49,420 nt of DNA from Deltaproteobacteria bacterium (GTDB lineage Bacteria; Desulfobacterota; Desulfobacteria; Desulfobacterales; GCA-2748835): assembly GCA_002748835.1 (NCBI GenBank), contig PDTL01000028.1, forward strand, positions 1-49,420, in the 5' to 3' direction. The position numbers and the translations under genes were made by a program. Positions 25,137-34,221 of the stretch are shown here, piece by piece. Within the stretch, counting starts at the first letter, position 1. The number at the start of each line of letters is the position of its first letter. The notes beneath the pieces are model-generated. The model was given only the letters and a program-made list of their open reading frames with translations, was not told the origin of the DNA and searched no databases.

Positions 25137-26420
25137 ATGATTCAAGCCATCAGAGGGTTCCGGGACATTCTTCCCGGTGATGTGGAGCTGTGGCAAGTGA
25201 TCGAACAGGAAGCGATCCGGGTGTTTACCGACTTCGGGTTCAGTGAGATTCGCCTGCCGGTGCTGGAACGTACCGAATTGTTTGCCCGAAGCATTGGAGA
25301 AGAAACCGATATTGTCCAGAAAGAAATGTACACCTTCCCGGACAGCAAAGGGAAATCGATCACCATGCGGCCGGAAGCCACGGCATCCATTGTTCGCTCC
25401 TATATCCAGCACAAGATGTATGCCCAGGATCCGGTACGGAAATTCTATACCATTGGCCCTATGTTCCGGCGGGAACGTCCCCAGAAGGGGCGATATCGTC
25501 AATTCTACCAGATCAATGCCGAGGTCTTCGGTATCGCCTCTCCGTATATCGATGCCCAGCTCATCGTCATGCTGACCACCCTGCTGGACCGGCTGGGAAT
25601 TACCGGGCTCACGGCCCACATTAATTCCCTGGGCTGTGCTGAGTGCCGGCCCAGTTACCATACGGCATTGAAATCCCTCCTGGCTGCCGCACAGGATCAG
25701 CTGTGTACAGACTGCAGGCACCGCAGCGAGACCAATCCCCTGCGGGTGCTCGACTGCAAGGTACCGTCCTGCCGGGAAGCCCTGAAAGAGGCTCCGGCTC
25801 TGATCGATAGGATCTGCCAGCCCTGCCGGGAACACTTTGAAATGGTCACAAAAAGCTTGGACAACCAGGGCGTGGCGTATGAAATCGACAAACAGCTGGT
25901 ACGCGGGCTTGACTACTATTCCCGGACTGCCTTTGAAATCCAGACAGACGCTCTGGGCGCCCAGAGCGCCATTGCCGGCGGTGGCCGTTACGACCGTCTG
26001 ATCAAGAACCTGGGCGGACCGGAGCAGCCGGCCATTGGCTTTGCCATCGGATTTGACCGACTGGCCGAGGTCATGTCTCAGATGAGAACCGTTTCTCAAC
26101 GTTCACCTCAACTGCGGATCCTGCCCCTGGATGACATCAGCCGGGAAAAGGCGTATGACTGGAGCACCCGTCTGTGCAAACAGGGCATCTGCGCTGAGGC
26201 GGACTTCAGCGGCCGAGGCCTGAAAAGTCTGATGAAGCGAGCGGACAAGACCGGCGCATCTTTTGTGCTCATTGTGGGACAGGCCGAATGCGAAGCCGGC
26301 CATGCCATCTTGCGGGATATGGCCACCAAGGAACAAACGGAAATCAGCATCGACATCCTGGTCGAATCCATCGCCGGGCGATTTGCCCAGGGGAGGGGGG
26401 CGAAGACACACGCGCTATGA
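25137..26420 (+). CDS. hisS: Histidyl-tRNA synthetase
   Basis: A 427-residue class II synthetase that charges tRNA-His. Motif 1 lies around EIRLPVLERTELF, motif 2 in MFRRERPQKGRYRQFYQ, the histidine-A loop in LVRGLDYYSRTAFE and motif 3 in AIGFAIGFDRL. The insertion domain carries CAEC, CTDC, LDCKVPSC and CQPC cysteine pairs, a likely metal site seen in one HisRS subgroup. The C-terminal anticodon domain is at 330-427. The ATG at 25137 is used; an in-frame TTG lies four codons upstream. It precedes aspS by 80 nt, a common pairing. Confidence 0.96.
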   Translation: MIQAIRGFRDILPGDVELWQVIEQEAIRVFTDFGFSEIRLPVLERTELFARSIGEETDIVQKEMYTFPDSKGKSITMRPEATASIVRSYIQHKMYAQDPVRKFYTIGPMFRRERPQKGRYRQFYQINAEVFGIASPYIDAQLIVMLTTLLDRLGITGLTAHINSLGCAECRPSYHTALKSLLAAAQDQLCTDCRHRSETNPLRVLDCKVPSCREALKEAPALIDRICQPCREHFEMVTKSLDNQGVAYEIDKQLVRGLDYYSRTAFEIQTDALGAQSAIAGGGRYDRLIKNLGGPEQPAIGFAIGFDRLAEVMSQMRTVSQRSPQLRILPLDDISREKAYDWSTRLCKQGICAEADFSGRGLKSLMKRADKTGASFVLIVGQAECEAGHAILRDMATKEQTEISIDILVESIAGRFAQGRGAKTHAL

Positions 26421-26500
26421 TGCGCGCGTTTCTCTTCGGCCTTTTGTCAACCAATCCGATGCAACCCATTATTTTTTTAAATATATAAGGAGTCGGGCAC

Positions 26501-28285
26501 GTGGCGGATCTATTAGAGGACATGAGACGCACCCATCACTGCAGTGAACTGAAAAAGGAGGACGCCGGCAAGGACGTCATCCTCATGGGCTGGATTCAGC
26601 GGCGCCGGGATCATGGCGGCGTTATCTTCATCGACCTCCGGGATCGGGAAGGGCTCACCCAGGTGGTGTTTAATCCGGAAATCGAACCCGAGGCCCATGC
26701 CAAGGCCCATGGGCTTAGAAACGAATATGTCATTGGCGTACGCGGTGAGGTTTTGAATCGGCCAGATGACATGGTGAACCCGAATCTTGCCACCGGTGAA
26801 ATTGAAGTCATGGCGCGGGAACTAAAAATTCTGAACACGGCCCAGACCCCGCCGTTCATGATTGAAGATGACGTGGATGCATCCGAGAATATCCGTCTTA
26901 AGTACCGGTATCTGGACTTGCGGCGACCGGCTCTGCAGAAGACCCTGATCGCCCGGCACCAGATCACGACAGCCATCCGGTCGTATCTGAACGACCAGGG
27001 CTTTCTGGACATCGAAACCCCTTTTCTCACCAAGAGTACCCCGGAGGGGGCCCGGGATTACCTGGTGCCGTCCCGGATCAACGGCGGACACTTTTATGCG
27101 CTGCCCCAGTCCCCTCAGCTGTTCAAACAGATTCTCATGATGAGCGGGTTCGACAGGTACTACCAGATCGTGAAATGCTTCCGTGATGAAGACCTGCGCG
27201 CCGACCGGCAGCCCGAGTTCACCCAGGTCGATATGGAGATGTCCTTTGTGGGTGAAGCAGATGTCATGGCAACCGCCGAATCCATGGTGGCTAGGGTCTT
27301 CAAGGCGGTAAACGGTGTTGATATCCCGCTTCCTTTTGAACGGATTACGTATAAAGATGCGATTGACCGGTTCGGTCTGGATAAACCCGATTTCCGGTTT
27401 GGATTGGAGCTGAAAAATATTTCACATATCGTGAAAGACGCCGGCTTTAAGGTTTTTTCCAGCGTGGTCAAGAAAGGCGGTATTGTCAAAGCCCTTAACG
27501 CCAAAGGCTGCGTTGATTTTTCCCGCAAGGAAATCGATGACCTGACGGAATTTACAGCTATCTACAAAGCCAAGGGCCTTGCCTGGATAAAAGTCCGTGA
27601 GACCGAGTGGCAATCGCCCATTGCCAAATTCTTCTCCGATGATGAAAAAGCGGCCATGGCAGAAGCCCTCGATATGCAGCCAGGCGATCTGGTCTTTTTT
27701 GTCGCTGACCAGCCCAAGATCACTAATGAAGCCCTGGGCCACCTGCGAATCCATCTGGGTGAAAAACTGGGCCTGATAGACCCAACTGTCTACCAGTTCT
27801 GCTGGGTCACCGAGTTTCCCATGTTCGAATACGATGAAAACGAAAAGCGGTACCAGGCATTGCATCATCCGTTCACTGCCCCCGTTGAGTCAGATTACGA
27901 TCTGCTGGAAACCGACCCTGCGGCGGTACGGTCCCGGGCCTATGACATGGTCCTCAACGGGTCTGAAATCGGCGGGGGAAGTATCCGTATCCACGACATC
28001 GCCTTGCAGAAGCGAATCTTTTCCGCACTGGGCATGGACGCGGATGCATATGAAGAAAAATTTGGATTCCTGTTATCGGCCTTGAATGCCGGTGCCCCGC
28101 CCCATGGAGGGATTGCCTTTGGTCTGGATCGACTGGTCATGATCCTCTGCGGCTGCGCCTCCATCCGAGACGTGATCGCATTTCCGAAAACCCAGCGTGC
28201 CACCTGTCTGATGACAGAAGCGCCTTCGGAAGCCGGGTGGGAGCAGCTTCAGGAGCTGTCGATCAAGGTGATCCGGGAAGAATAA
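26501..28285 (+). CDS. aspS: Aspartyl-tRNA synthetase, non-discriminating type predicted
   Basis: A 594-residue bacterial-type AspRS with the GAD insertion. It has an N-terminal OB-fold anticodon domain, then catalytic motifs IETPFLTKSTPEGARDYLVPSR, CFRDEDLRADRQPEFTQVDMEMSF and GIAFGLDRLVMIL. The GTG at 26501 with AAGGAG upstream is preferred over the ATG at 26522. In the OB-fold RRRDHGG carries His38, where discriminating enzymes (E. coli) have Leu and non-discriminating ones (Pseudomonas) have His. This predicts that it also charges tRNA-Asn, which is encoded immediately downstream, with repair by GatCAB. Confidence 0.95.
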   Translation: MADLLEDMRRTHHCSELKKEDAGKDVILMGWIQRRRDHGGVIFIDLRDREGLTQVVFNPEIEPEAHAKAHGLRNEYVIGVRGEVLNRPDDMVNPNLATGEIEVMARELKILNTAQTPPFMIEDDVDASENIRLKYRYLDLRRPALQKTLIARHQITTAIRSYLNDQGFLDIETPFLTKSTPEGARDYLVPSRINGGHFYALPQSPQLFKQILMMSGFDRYYQIVKCFRDEDLRADRQPEFTQVDMEMSFVGEADVMATAESMVARVFKAVNGVDIPLPFERITYKDAIDRFGLDKPDFRFGLELKNISHIVKDAGFKVFSSVVKKGGIVKALNAKGCVDFSRKEIDDLTEFTAIYKAKGLAWIKVRETEWQSPIAKFFSDDEKAAMAEALDMQPGDLVFFVADQPKITNEALGHLRIHLGEKLGLIDPTVYQFCWVTEFPMFEYDENEKRYQALHHPFTAPVESDYDLLETDPAAVRSRAYDMVLNGSEIGGGSIRIHDIALQKRIFSALGMDADAYEEKFGFLLSALNAGAPPHGGIAFGLDRLVMILCGCASIRDVIAFPKTQRATCLMTEAPSEAGWEQLQELSIKVIREE

Positions 28286-28298
28286 ACGCCCCATTTAT

Positions 28299-28328
28299 GC
28301 CCTTTTTTCACAGTGCTGAAAAAAGGGC
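28299..28328 (+). terminator. Perfect 12-bp inverted repeat after aspS
   Basis: GCCCTTTTTTCA and TGAAAAAAGGGC pair fully around a 6-nt loop. There is no T-run after it on the plus strand. It ends exactly at the base before the tRNA-Asn -35 hexamer, so it may act as a terminator insulating the tRNA promoter or as a processing stem. Confidence 0.5.
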
Positions 28329-28357
28329 TTGACACACAGATCCGGCCCGGATATAAA
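28329..28357 (+). promoter_or_regulatory. Consensus promoter of tRNA-Asn
   Basis: TTGACA (28329-28334), exact 17-nt spacer, TATAAA (28352-28357), 18 nt before the mature tRNA. Confidence 0.85.
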
Positions 28358-28374
28358 AATCGAATCTTTGACAA

Positions 28375-28450
28375 TCCCCAGTAGCTCAGTCGGCAGAGCA
28401 AGTGGCTGTTAACCACTGGGTCCGCGGTTCAAGTCCGTGCTGGGGAGCCA
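28375..28450 (+). tRNA. tRNA-Asn (GTT), CCA encoded
   Basis: 76 nt. Acceptor TCCCCAG pairs with CTGGGGA. D-arm GCTCAGTCGGCAGAGC, anticodon loop CTGTTAA giving GTT (Asn), T-loop GGTTCAAGTCC, discriminator G and genomic CCA. It has its own promoter and terminator, so it is a single-gene unit directly after aspS. Confidence 0.96.
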
Positions 28451-28459
28451 ACAAATACC

Positions 28460-28500
28460 ATGGTCTTTTTCCTTAGGAAAAAGACCATTTTTTATTTTTT
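28460..28500 (+). terminator. Strong terminator of tRNA-Asn
   Basis: ATGGTCTTTTTCC and GGAAAAAGACCAT pair around TTA (28460-28488), followed by a T-rich tract of 12 bases with one A. Confidence 0.9.
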
Positions 28501-28695
28501 GGCTTCCTCCCTGATACAACGCTTCTTTCCAATTCATCAGAAACAGCGGAAAGCATCCATTTTTGTCATACATGGAAACGGCATTGATCCTTTAAAATAA
28601 ACGGCGGCAGTGATATGACGTGTGGCAGACGGTCAGCGGTTCGTGCGGCAGCTGCTGATGCAACCTTTATCCAGATGTGAGAAAGCGTGATCATC

Positions 28696-29382
28696 ATGAA
28701 ATGGAAATTCTTTGTATGGACCCTGGCGCTGGTCTGGTCCGCCGGATCAGCGGCTGCCCAGATGCCGAAAGCGGAAGTTGTTGGCAAATCCAGGGTCACC
28801 TTTGAAGATACCTATGAAGGAACAATTGTGACGCATGTGTTCAAGTTAAAAAATACGGGAGCTGTCCCGCTGATGATTGTCCGGTCATGGGCCAAGTGCT
28901 TCTGCACCACAACCAGCTACACAAGCCCGATCATGCCCGGTGAAACCGGAGACGTGACCATGAAAATCGATACCCTGGGATTTGGGGGGAAGACCATCAG
29001 CAAATCCATGCATATCATTACCAATGATCCGGATCATCCGGACATGGTGTTTAAACTCAGTGGAACGGTTGTCTCTTGCCTGAAGGTGGAGCCCTCGCGT
29101 CGTCTCTATCTGCGGGGGGCGCCCGGTGAAACGGTCTCGGCAGAGGTGAAGATCTTTCCTGTGGAAGGATTTACGGTGGAACTCAAGGCACCGGAAATCA
29201 TCGGCCTGGATGACCGGGTAAAGATTACCATGACCCGTGATGGAGACGCTTATCTGCTGACCGCCACCACCACCCTTGAAAAAGGAAAATTCTGGGGGAA
29301 GGTGAGGCTGATACCAACGGATCCCGCCTTGCCGGCTGTGAGTGTGGGGGTAAGGACCGTATGCGTGGAGCCGACGTCGTGA
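28696..29382 (+). CDS. Secreted DUF1573 protein
   Basis: A 228-residue protein with a signal peptide (residues 1-21, ending AGSAAAQ) and an Ig-like DUF1573 domain at 25-125. The domain is recognisable from GTIVTHVFKLKNTGAVPLMI, the family cysteines in AKCFCTTTSYTS, and MKIDTLGFGGKTISKSMHI followed by NDPDHP. A second beta domain (130-228) follows. DUF1573 domains occur in periplasmic or surface proteins of unknown role. ATG at 28696 is preferred to GTG at 28687 because GAGAAAG is correctly spaced only for the former. The 200 nt upstream hold the tRNA terminator and no gene. Confidence 0.8.
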   Translation: MKWKFFVWTLALVWSAGSAAAQMPKAEVVGKSRVTFEDTYEGTIVTHVFKLKNTGAVPLMIVRSWAKCFCTTTSYTSPIMPGETGDVTMKIDTLGFGGKTISKSMHIITNDPDHPDMVFKLSGTVVSCLKVEPSRRLYLRGAPGETVSAEVKIFPVEGFTVELKAPEIIGLDDRVKITMTRDGDAYLLTATTTLEKGKFWGKVRLIPTDPALPAVSVGVRTVCVEPTS

Positions 29383-29451
29383 CCGTTTTGTTATACACAG
29401 ATCCGTGGATGTTCGTGTATGTCCCTGTCCGCCTCACTGCACGCATTTTTT

Positions 29452-29853
29452 CTAAACCGCCAGAACGTCCATTTTCTCGCGGATCCAGCCGGCCATGGGA
29501 AGGGCTTTCCCTTCCGGCCCCACAATGACAAAGGTGACATCCGCCTCTGCTGCCGGTGCATCAGCACCTTTTCGGAAGGCCCGCTGTGTAATCACAGCGC
29601 TTTTTGTGCCAAAATGGGTAATCCCGGAGTGGATTATCAAAATATCGCCCAGCACCACGGGTTGCCGGTAACTGATATTGATGTTGACCACGTAAAAGCC
29701 CATCCCTTCCGCATCCCAGGCACCCAGATCCACATGGTGTTCCAGCATGTCCCACCGGGCTTCTTCAAAAAACTCCAGATATCTGGCATTGTTGACATGG
29801 CCGTAAAAGTCGAGGTGGTATCCGCGGATACGGATTTCGGTGGTGGACATCAT
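29452..29853 (-). CDS. YbgC/4-hydroxybenzoyl-CoA thioesterase-family protein
   Basis: A 133-residue hotdog-fold acyl-CoA thioesterase. The family active-site segment is DFYGHVNNARYLEFFEEARWDML, in which the Asp is catalytic and the HVNN turn conserved, followed by VVNINISYRQPVVLGDIL. It probably acts on medium-chain or aromatic acyl-CoA in the cytosol; substrate is unknown. It is a single gene. The flanking 29854-30123 (270 nt) has no gene or clear signal. Confidence 0.88.
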   Translation of the reverse strand: MMSTTEIRIRGYHLDFYGHVNNARYLEFFEEARWDMLEHHVDLGAWDAEGMGFYVVNINISYRQPVVLGDILIIHSGITHFGTKSAVITQRAFRKGADAPAAEADVTFVIVGPEGKALPMAGWIREKMDVLAV

Positions 29854-30123
29854 GGGTCACTCCTTTGTGTCTTTCTGGCTGTGTTCTGAAAGAAAGCGAG
29901 CTTATCCCGATTTCTGACGGAAAATCAAGAAGATTATGCGGGGCTGTTACCGTTCTTTGCCGATATATCCCCCGGACCAGGGGGTGTGCATGGTCAGAAG
30001 CCGCGTGTGGATGGTGTGACAGCAGAGGGCGCAGCATCGTTTCCTGTCTCGGAAATTCGGATCCGGTAAATCCAGCGTAGAACAATCTGCCACCCTGTCA
30101 AGTGCGTATCCGGGTGTTACGGA

Positions 30124-31233
30124 TTATCTCACTTTCGTTGTGACCAGGAGGGCTTCTAAGAGACGCCAGCCCCTGGACAGAGATGAGACGTCCAGGTATT
30201 CGTCTGGTCGATGAATGTTGCCGCAGGTGCAGAGGCCCACGCAGGCCGATGGCCAGCCCGCCGCCAGGGTGGCATTGATACTGGTGCTACGGGGCACTGG
30301 CTGTGTATCAATATCCGCAAGCCGAAAGGCTGCGGTCAGGATCTGCTCCACCTGGGAGCCGCTGACGGCCCTGGCCGCCGGCCGTTTGCCAATGCTTTCC
30401 AGAAAAACATCAATGTCCGGCGTTTCCTGAAACGTGTTGCAAATGTGGTTGACAAGGGCATCACACCGGACGAGGAGTTCCGGGATTTCACTGCGGAATT
30501 CGAATTCAGCTACCGCGTCTCGTGCAATGGCGTTGATATTGCCGCCGCCGCTGATCGACCCCATGTTGAAGGTCAGGGTCCGGGAGGGCGGGCGTTCCGG
30601 CAGGAGTTCCTGATAACCGTTGTGAATACGGATGAACAGCAGGCCCATCTTTTCTATGGCATTGGGGAGCCCGAAATCTTCCCAGCTGTGACCGCCCGGT
30701 GTCTGGATCCGGACCCGGTACCGGCTGGATCCAATGCCGGTCAGCGAGTAGGTGTCAAGGCCAAGATCAAAGGCAAGGAACAAATGGGGCGGAACCGGAT
30801 GATCTTTCACAGCCCGCCTGATGCCTTTCAGATTGCCGGTGCCTTCTTCTCCCACGGAAAACAGCAGGCGCAGGGGGCGGCGGAGCGAAGACGGGTCGAT
30901 GGCTGCCGCCATGTGGGAAATCAAGCTGACAGCCGCCAAATTATCGGCAACGCCCCGACCGGTGATCCGTTTGTTTTCAAGTGTCACCCTGGGGCAGAAA
31001 CCGTTTTCGACTACGTCAATGTGCGCGTCCAGGACTACGGCTTCCGGCCATACGCCGTCTCCGAGTGAAACCCAGAGATTGCCGGCAGCATCCGTAGATG
31101 TGGGGATGTCGCGTTGCCCAAAAAAAGCTTCAAGCAGTTCCCGCCTGGGACCTTCCCCAAGACTTGGTCCGGGGGTTTCGGCAAGCTGTACCAGAAATCG
31201 TACCACATCTTTTTGGGGAAAGGTTCCAAGCAT
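30124..31233 (-). CDS. M20-family zinc peptidase/amidohydrolase
   Basis: A 369-residue co-catalytic zinc hydrolase. Metal ligands and catalytic residues are visible in VVLDAHIDVVE (His, Asp), GRGVADNLAA (bridging Asp) and LLFSVGEEGTGNL (Glu-Glu). The dimerisation domain (about 185-290) begins at the PGGHSWEDFG loop with its conserved His. The last zinc His is probably in GLCTCGNIHRPDEYLD. The natural substrate (small peptide or N-acyl amino acid) cannot be told. It starts 11 nt after the isochorismatase-family gene, so the two share an operon. Confidence 0.87.
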   Translation of the reverse strand: MLGTFPQKDVVRFLVQLAETPGPSLGEGPRRELLEAFFGQRDIPTSTDAAGNLWVSLGDGVWPEAVVLDAHIDVVENGFCPRVTLENKRITGRGVADNLAAVSLISHMAAAIDPSSLRRPLRLLFSVGEEGTGNLKGIRRAVKDHPVPPHLFLAFDLGLDTYSLTGIGSSRYRVRIQTPGGHSWEDFGLPNAIEKMGLLFIRIHNGYQELLPERPPSRTLTFNMGSISGGGNINAIARDAVAEFEFRSEIPELLVRCDALVNHICNTFQETPDIDVFLESIGKRPAARAVSGSQVEQILTAAFRLADIDTQPVPRSTSINATLAAGWPSACVGLCTCGNIHRPDEYLDVSSLSRGWRLLEALLVTTKVR

Positions 31234-31244
31234 AAGGGCTCCAT

Positions 31245-31787
31245 TTATTTGATGAGCGAGACAATCTGCTTGAACTGGGGATGGGTGGCGTCCTTGAGCA
31301 ATTCAAACAGGAGCATTTCCGTTCCCGTGATACAAGCGCCAGCTTGGCGGATGCGTGCTAATCCCAGGGCCTTGTTTTCCGGGATGCGGGACGAAACCGC
31401 ATCCATGGCGACCTGAACCGCGTATCCCCGTGTGATCAGGTCTACTGCACTCTGGTATACACAGATATGGGTTTCGATACCGGTGAGAATAAGGGTCTCC
31501 CGGTTAGCGGCTTCCAGTGCGGCCCTGAAATCGGCATTCTGGTAGCAACTGAAGCTGGTTTTGGCAATGGGGGTGTTACCGTAAAGCTGCGCGGCCACCT
31601 CCGGCACGGTCGGGCCCAGCGCATGGGGCACCTGTTCCATCCAGATGACGGGGATGTCAAGAAGCGTCGCAGCTTTCATGAGCACTTCCAGGTTTTTGAA
31701 CAAGGTGTCCTTGTCGTGCATGGCCTGGGCAAGGTTTCCCTGGACGTCGATAAGCACGATAGCGGTTTGACTGATGTCGATGGTCAT
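31245..31787 (-). CDS. Isochorismatase-family cysteine hydrolase (YcaC-like)
   Basis: A 180-residue hydrolase with the catalytic triad of the family: Asp in AIVLIDVQGNL, Lys in PIAKTSFSC, and nucleophile Cys in LTGIETHICVYQSA. Length and the SRIPENKALGLARIRQAGA segment point to the YcaC-like subgroup, whose substrates are mostly unknown, rather than nicotinamidase. The start at 31787 has AAGGAG; the frame stays open much further upstream into rlmN territory without a ribosome site. It is coupled to the M20 hydrolase downstream. Confidence 0.88.
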   Translation of the reverse strand: MTIDISQTAIVLIDVQGNLAQAMHDKDTLFKNLEVLMKAATLLDIPVIWMEQVPHALGPTVPEVAAQLYGNTPIAKTSFSCYQNADFRAALEAANRETLILTGIETHICVYQSAVDLITRGYAVQVAMDAVSSRIPENKALGLARIRQAGACITGTEMLLFELLKDATHPQFKQIVSLIK

Positions 31788-31908
31788 AAATGAAACTCCT
31801 TCAGATAATCGGGGCGGATGGCCGCGCGCGTGTTTACGATAAAATCGAACAGTCACGGTATCCATACTATACCCTTGAATGGCTTTTGGAAAGAACGGAA
31901 ACACATGG

Positions 31909-32940
31909 TCAAGACGACGCATGGCGGGTGCTGAGCTGACCGCATCCTGCACCCACACCGCGTCCCTGGGACGCACGCTGACGTACAAAGATACCGGCAC
32001 GAACAAGGGCGTGGCGGAATGCCGCAATCACATGGGGCCCAGGTGCGGCATAGGCGGATGAGGGCCCGGGGTTGAAGGGGATCAGGTTCACGTTTGCCGG
32101 CAGCCCCTGTGCAAACCGGATGAGCCCATGCGCATGCTCCGGTGTGTCGTTCACGTCTTTTAAGAGCACATATTCAAGGATGATCTGGCCGCTCCGGCCG
32201 GTGGGATGGGCTTTCAGGGCATCTTTGAGATCTAACAGGGAATACTTCCGGTTCACGGGCATGAGCTGTGACCGCAATGCATCGGTTGGGGCGTTCAGGG
32301 AGACCGCCAGGTTCAGGTTTTTCAGTTCCGGTCGGTTCAGCTCCCGGATACCGGGTATCAGTCCGCAGGTGGACAGGGTCATCCGGCGGAGGGGGATGTC
32401 AAATCCCCTGGGGTCGTTGAGGACCCGGATGGCCGCAAGCACTGCATCCAGATTGTCCAGCGGCTCTCCCATGCCCATGAAGACAAGGTTTCGGACAGGC
32501 CGTTTTAACAGGAAGCGTGCCGCATACACCTGTTCGACAATTTCAGACGTATCCAGTGATCGGATGAGACCGGATGCACCGGTTTCACAGAACACGCACC
32601 CCATACGGCATCCGGCCTGGGATGAGACACACAGGGTTTCGTGGGAATGCATGGGGAGGATGACCGATTCGATGACCGCATTGTCTTTTAACCGGGTGGC
32701 GAATTTTAAGAGGGCTTTTTCTTCCGCTTGTCTGGTGATGTTCCCTGTGCACCGCACGACAGATGCGTCAAGACGCCTGCGGGTATCGGCAGAGAGCTTT
32801 ATACCTCCGGCTGTTTCCAGGTTTCGGCAGCCCTGATGGAGCAGCGCCCGGTAAATGCGTGCCGCCTGGAAACGGTCTATGCCGAAGCGCCGGACTGCTG
32901 AAATAAACGCATCGGATGTCAGGGTGAAGAGGGGCAGCAT
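31909..32940 (-). CDS. rlmN: 23S rRNA/tRNA adenine C2-methyltransferase (RlmN family)
   Basis: A 343-residue radical-SAM enzyme. The cluster motif CRMGCVFC (within SQAGCRMGCVFCETGASG) is intact, followed by GMGEPLDN, LSTCGLIPGI and SLNAPTDALRSQLMP. The methyl-carrying cysteine is in GAGCGQLS near the C-terminus. RlmN methylates A2503 of 23S rRNA and A37 of some tRNAs. ATG at 32940 is used, with AAAGGTG upstream; a GTG lies three codons earlier. A Cfr-type paralogue is less likely. It is divergent from mtnA. Confidence 0.85.
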   Translation of the reverse strand: MLPLFTLTSDAFISAVRRFGIDRFQAARIYRALLHQGCRNLETAGGIKLSADTRRRLDASVVRCTGNITRQAEEKALLKFATRLKDNAVIESVILPMHSHETLCVSSQAGCRMGCVFCETGASGLIRSLDTSEIVEQVYAARFLLKRPVRNLVFMGMGEPLDNLDAVLAAIRVLNDPRGFDIPLRRMTLSTCGLIPGIRELNRPELKNLNLAVSLNAPTDALRSQLMPVNRKYSLLDLKDALKAHPTGRSGQIILEYVLLKDVNDTPEHAHGLIRFAQGLPANVNLIPFNPGPSSAYAAPGPHVIAAFRHALVRAGIFVRQRASQGRGVGAGCGQLSTRHASS

Positions 32941-33108
32941 TGAAAACACCTTTATCGTGGACCGAGTGGATAATAAAAAACACCGTCAACACCACCGCTG
33001 CTTAACAGACCCGGCCCCCCCATGCAAGATCTCCAGTTTACGATCCCTCATAAATTAGGGTATACTACCTTCATTTTATCATTTTACATCCATACAGGAG
33101 CGTTTTTT

Positions 33109-34215
33109 ATGGATTTGTCACAAATACACCGCCCCATCTGGCCGTCCGGGGATAACCGCGGCATTCAGGTGATCGACCAGCGAAAACTACCCCATCAGCA
33201 AGTGATCGCCGATCTGTTTACCGTCTCTGACATCTGCACGGCCATTCAGGAAATGTATGTACGAGGGGCGCCGCTGATCGGTGCCACGGGCGCGTACGGC
33301 ATGTGGATTGCCGCACAGGATGCTGCCGGAACCCCGAATCCAACGGCAGCACTGGATACCGATGCCCAAACAATCAAGTCAGCCAGGCCGACCGCCGTCA
33401 ATCTTGCGTGGGCCGTGGACCGGATGCAGCAGGTGCTGGCGAAGGTTTCCCCTGAGGAGTGGAACGCCGTAGCCCGTGCAGAGGCAGATCGGATCACCGA
33501 GGAAGAAGCAGACAACTGCCGGAAGATCGGAGCAAACGGTCTGACGCTGATCCGTGAAATTGCAGACCAAAAGCACGGTGCGCCGGTGAATATCCTCACC
33601 CATTGCAATGCCGGCTGGCTGGCGTGCATTGAATTCGGAACGGCAACCGCCCCCATATATGCCGCCCATGCTGCGGGCATCCCCGTGCATGTCTGGGTGG
33701 ACGAAACAAGGCCCCTGAATCAGGGGGCCCGCCTCACAGCCTGGGAGTTGGGGCGGAGCGGCGTGGCGCACACCCTCATTACCGACAATGCCGGCGGCCA
33801 CCTCATGCAGCACGGCCAGGTGGACCTGGTGATCGTGGGCACAGACCGCACCACGTACACCGGAGACGTGGCCAACAAGATCGGCACCTACCTGAAAGCC
33901 CTTGCTGCAAATGACAACGGTATTCCCTTCTATGTGGCCCTGCCGTCGAGCACCTTTGATTGGACCCTTGAAAGCGGTATGCAGATCCCCATTGAAGAGC
34001 GACAACCAGACGAGGTGCATGAAATCTACGGCCGAATGGGAGTGGAGACGGGTATGGTGCGGATTTCCCCGGAAGCAACCCCGGCGGCTAACCCGGCATT
34101 TGATGTGACCCCAGCACGGCTGGTGTCCGGGTTTATCACCGAACGCGGTATCTGCCGGGCAGATGCGGCATCTGTGCTGGCGATGTTTCCAGAGAAAAGA
34201 CACGAAAAGGGATAG
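33109..34215 (+). CDS. mtnA: S-methyl-5-thioribose-1-phosphate isomerase
   Basis: A 368-residue isomerase of the methionine-salvage pathway, converting methylthioribose-1-P into methylthioribulose-1-P. It is a relative of eIF2B-alpha. Catalytic Cys166 is in ILTHCNAGWLA, catalytic Asp246 in GTDRTTYTGDVANKIGTY, with YVRGAPLIGATGAYG near the N-terminus. The start at 33109 has ACAGGAGCG upstream. No other salvage gene is in the window, so the fate of the product is open: the full pathway or a shunt through class II aldolase. It is followed 6 nt later by a heme-pathway gene. Confidence 0.93.
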   Translation: MDLSQIHRPIWPSGDNRGIQVIDQRKLPHQQVIADLFTVSDICTAIQEMYVRGAPLIGATGAYGMWIAAQDAAGTPNPTAALDTDAQTIKSARPTAVNLAWAVDRMQQVLAKVSPEEWNAVARAEADRITEEEADNCRKIGANGLTLIREIADQKHGAPVNILTHCNAGWLACIEFGTATAPIYAAHAAGIPVHVWVDETRPLNQGARLTAWELGRSGVAHTLITDNAGGHLMQHGQVDLVIVGTDRTTYTGDVANKIGTYLKALAANDNGIPFYVALPSSTFDWTLESGMQIPIEERQPDEVHEIYGRMGVETGMVRISPEATPAANPAFDVTPARLVSGFITERGICRADAASVLAMFPEKRHEKG

Positions 34216-34221
34216 CGGGCG

